Origin: Planctomycetota bacterium
GTDB lineage: Bacteria > Planctomycetota > Phycisphaerae > WQYP01
Reading direction: 5' to 3'
DNA length: 64,000 nt
Assembly: GCA_021831565.1 (NCBI GenBank)
Contig: JAKBMM010000010.1
Coordinates: 1 to 64,000 of the forward strand
Of the stretch, positions 61,686-64,000 are shown in pieces. Positions within the stretch are counted from its first letter, which is position 1; each line of letters begins with the position of its first letter. The notes under the pieces are model-generated. The model was not told the DNA's origin. It did not search any database and saw only the letters and a program-made list of their open reading frames with translations. The position numbers and the translations under genes were made by a program.

Positions 61686-63149
61686 TTACCCCAATACATG
61701 CGTTTCCATTCCCAAATGTTCGCACGCGGCGGTCAATGCGGCTACGTGGTCTCCGAAAATTCCGTGGATGTGGTTCGAGCAGTAATGCCGGCCGATCACC
61801 TCCGGCGGGCATTGAAAACGCACAAATATATGCGGCCAGGTGTATGTGGTCTGATGTGCCAGCGATTCCATCGTTTCCCGGCCGATGTCCGGTACGCTGG
61901 CGCGCACGAGGTGTATCTGGAAACGTCCCTGCTTGCGGGTAATGCGGCCGAGAGTGATCAAATCCGCCGGCTGGGAATAAAACTGCACGCTGGCCCCTCC
62001 GGCGCGAAAGTAGAAATCCAGGGCGGGATACAGCGTCACTTCCCCCCAGTTCTTTTTGTAATCGTTGCTCCGCCGGCTCAACCACGGGGCATGTTGGCCG
62101 GAGTTGACTAGGTCGTATACGTCATGGTCGGCGAAATAGTGCCGCATGTCGGCAAAAAGAACGGGCGTGGAGCTCAGCAGGTGCATCAGTTGCATGGTCA
62201 AGGCGCCGTTGCTGTCGCATTCGGTGGCGCAAATCAACGGTTTCTTACGATTTTCTTCCCAATCCGCGTTGTCATTGAGCAGCGCTTCGGCAACATCGGC
62301 AATACACATATCTTCATGCTCAGTCATGTCGAGTTGACCGGTGAGGCCGCAGAAATCCACGCCTTCTTCGCGGCAGAAATCCTTGATCGCCAGGTACAGG
62401 CGCACTTGCCGGGCCAGCGTGCCGTCGAACCCGGGGGTCAGTTTCTTCCCATCATACTTCACCGCCAGGCATACGCTTTCGAGCCATTCCAGGCCGGCCT
62501 TGACGCGTTTGCCCTCAATTTTCTTCGCCATCTCCCATAGCCAGAGTTGACCGCGGTGGTACACGTGTACACCGAATTCCCGCATCCACTGGCTTTCATC
62601 GACGTGACCGGTATACATACCCATGGACGGGCCGTCGAAACGACCGTAACGCATGCCGTGCAGCTTTTTGGCGGCCGCGATTCCTTTTTGGCGCTGCTCC
62701 GGGTTGCCGTCGTGAAACCATTGCTCAAACGCCTGCTCTACGGCGGGATCCTTCAAGTCGCCCAGGGCGCGGGAGAAGGGGCGGGCGATTTCCGTCATAG
62801 CGCCGGCGCTGGCAAAGTAGGCCACCCAGCCGGGATAGGATGGATTCAGTACGCCATACATCATGATGCTGATGGACGGATCAAAGCGTATGGCCGCCTG
62901 CGCGGTTAGGTCCGGATAGCTCCAAACCACGAAATTGAATACAACCGCGTCGACGCCGGCATTGTTCAGCCGCCGGCACTGCCTGTTGACGGTGTCATGG
63001 TTCCATACGACGGCATTGCCGGCTACGACTTCATGTCCCTTGGCCCGGAGAAAGCCCGTAAGCTGCTTCTGGAAACGCAAGCAATCCTTGGTGGCCGCTT
63101 CGGTGACGCGCCGGCGGCCATCGCCGAAGGTAAGTATGCCGATTTTCAT
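61686..63149 (-). CDS. L-fucose/L-arabinose isomerase family protein
   Basis: A 487-residue member of the fucose isomerase-like superfamily. The N-terminus KIGILTFGDGRRRVTEAATK begins a Rossmann-like domain, with DAVVFNFVVWSYPDL after it. The metal-binding residues are probably the Glu/Asp in CATECDSNGALTMQLMHLLS and the Asp of VDFCGLTGQLDMTEH. A downstream EVIGRHYCSNHIHGIFGDHV has the conserved His. Substrate may be fucose, arabinose or a related sugar. AGGAGG precedes the ATG, and a GGCGAGC/GCTCGCC hairpin lies about 30 bases upstream at 63179-63197. Confidence 0.88.
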   Translation of the reverse strand: MKIGILTFGDGRRRVTEAATKDCLRFQKQLTGFLRAKGHEVVAGNAVVWNHDTVNRQCRRLNNAGVDAVVFNFVVWSYPDLTAQAAIRFDPSISIMMYGVLNPSYPGWVAYFASAGAMTEIARPFSRALGDLKDPAVEQAFEQWFHDGNPEQRQKGIAAAKKLHGMRYGRFDGPSMGMYTGHVDESQWMREFGVHVYHRGQLWLWEMAKKIEGKRVKAGLEWLESVCLAVKYDGKKLTPGFDGTLARQVRLYLAIKDFCREEGVDFCGLTGQLDMTEHEDMCIADVAEALLNDNADWEENRKKPLICATECDSNGALTMQLMHLLSSTPVLFADMRHYFADHDVYDLVNSGQHAPWLSRRSNDYKKNWGEVTLYPALDFYFRAGGASVQFYSQPADLITLGRITRKQGRFQIHLVRASVPDIGRETMESLAHQTTYTWPHIFVRFQCPPEVIGRHYCSNHIHGIFGDHVAALTAACEHLGMETHVLG

Positions 63150-63297
63150 GGCGATGCCTCCTGAAAAATTTCAGAAAAGGCGAGCGCCTGGCTCGCCGGA
63201 TGAAAGTTGATGGTAAGCGATTTTGGTTGTATCGCCAACGGGGAACGGATAAAATCAGAATCTTGGACAGCTATCGGATGCAGATCGCAATCCATTA

Positions 63298-63370
<73 letters not shown>

Positions 63371-63591
63371 ATCAGTGGCCCGTCGCCCCCGATACTTTTT
63401 GCAGCAGACCTTGGCTGCAAGCTGCCGCTCCTGCCGGGGTTTGACCTCACCCCAAGCATCCGCTAGAGTGAATTCGGATGGTGTAAAACTAAAACTGCGG
63501 GTCGGTTTGTTCCGTAGAGCACAACAATTTTTTGCTCCATTCCTTCGTGGCCGTGACGTCCACAGGGGTAGTGCCATCCGGAAACCCCCGC

Positions 63592-63609
63592 TCCCGATAG
63601 CTATCGGGA
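63592..63609. other. Perfect 18-base palindrome between tRNA genes
   Basis: TCCCGATAG followed by CTATCGGGA is a perfect inverted repeat just upstream of tRNA-Gln. The remaining space between the two tRNA genes (63371-63620) holds no gene that I can support. Confidence 0.5.
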
Positions 63610-63620
63610 CCGGAATACCC

Positions 63621-63691
63621 TGGGGGATGGTGTAACGGTAGCACAGCAGATTTTGGTTCTGCTTGTTCTGGTTCGAATCCAGATCCCCCAG
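63621..63691 (+). tRNA. tRNA-Gln (anticodon TTG)
   Basis: A 71-nucleotide cloverleaf: acceptor TGGGGGA/TCCCCCA, D-arm with GTGTAACGGTAGCAC, anticodon stem-loop GCAGA-TTTTGGT-TCTGC and T-arm TCTGG-TTCGAAT-CCAGA. Anticodon TTG decodes CAA/CAG glutamine codons. Discriminator base G. Confidence 0.95.
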
Positions 63692-63793
63692 TATTTTTTC
63701 CCCCCCAAAAAAGCTCCGTATCACCGGGATTAAATGGTCTCCGGAAAAGTATCAAGAAGGCAACGCGAAGTATAACTCCACATAAAGGGCCGT

Positions 63794-64000
63794 TCAGCGT
63801 TTGCGGATATATTCCGGATCATGGGAAAGGGAAAGATGGATCTGATTGGCCTGGGCGAGGATGGTGCGCATTTTCGTGCCGGTTTCATTGGTCAGACGGT
63901 AACGACCGGATGCCAACGGCAACACCACATGATGCTCTTGGCGGGACGTGGTCCAGGCGGCGAGGCACTTTCCCTTCGGCCCCTGGAACAGCAGCACGTA
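63794..64000 (-). CDS. C-terminal end of a gene starting beyond the window, possible glycoside hydrolase
   Basis: The minus-strand frame is open at the right edge and ends at 63794. It reads VLLFQGPKGKCLAAWTTSRQ, then HHVVLPLASGRYRLTNETGT, and ends in IHLSLSHDPEYIRKR. The pattern of short strands ending in LSxDPxYI is seen at the C-terminal beta-sandwich of several planctomycete glycosidases. Only about 68 residues are visible, so the call is tentative. Confidence 0.5.
   Translation of the reverse strand, partial: YVLLFQGPKGKCLAAWTTSRQEHHVVLPLASGRYRLTNETGTKMRTILAQANQIHLSLSHDPEYIRKR

Noticed and set aside
63371-63620. Possible third tRNA or integration site between the tRNA genes
   Set aside because: No cloverleaf could be drawn in this interval and no integrase gene or direct repeat of a tRNA end is visible.

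Overview
The window is a dense, GC-rich stretch of bacterial chromosome, most likely from a planctomycete and perhaps class Phycisphaerae. This is inferred from a DUF1559-type prepilin-like protein, a transmembrane Hanks kinase, an LpxC-FabZ fusion, a bacterial deoxyhypusine-synthase homologue and sugar-processing genes, alongside a full outer-membrane and peptidoglycan gene set. No rRNA or other decisive marker is present.

Layout. 1-8.8 kb: a secreted lipase-like gene (cut by the edge), comB, an LptE/BamD-like outer-membrane pair, a NagB/PIG-L fusion and a secreted unknown. 8.8-16.6 kb: thiC under a TPP riboswitch, an SH3-domain protein, a deoxyhypusine-synthase homologue, yraN, fba and carA. 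16.6-24.3 kb is accessory: a MITE-like inverted repeat, pqiA, wrecked hicBA, an AraC regulator with sugar dehydrogenase and isomerase genes, then a decaying tandem array of GH99/WbsX-like genes whose first copy has fused to a truncated isomerase gene. 24.4-30 kb: thrC, lpxD, hisC, hisB, purC. 30.7-37.7 kb: ftsW-murG-murC-murB-ddl-ftsQ on the minus strand, with no ftsA or ftsZ following. 38.3-46.4 kb: protein kinase, MBL hydrolase, tRNA-Thr, DAHP synthase, prepilin-like protein, pseudouridine synthase, rnc. 46.6-54.2 kb: bamA-skp-lpxD-lpxC/fabZ-lpxA-oxidoreductase, an outer-membrane operon. 54.2-64 kb: moxR, a compact type II restriction-modification module, ald, an epimerase, a histidine kinase, ispE, a sugar isomerase and two tRNAs.

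The most striking observation is upstream of the DAHP synthase gene, the first step of aromatic amino acid synthesis. A 31-codon leader at 41770-41865 contains the run Phe-Trp-Phe-Phe-Tyr-Phe. It is followed by segments that can form mutually exclusive pause, antiterminator and terminator hairpins. This is the architecture of ribosome-mediated transcription attenuation, with all three aromatic amino acids sensed in one peptide.

Together the lpx, bam, lpt and mur genes indicate a conventional diderm envelope with lipid A and peptidoglycan, with two lpxD paralogues and an oxidoreductase next to lpxA that might feed a 3-amino-sugar lipid A.
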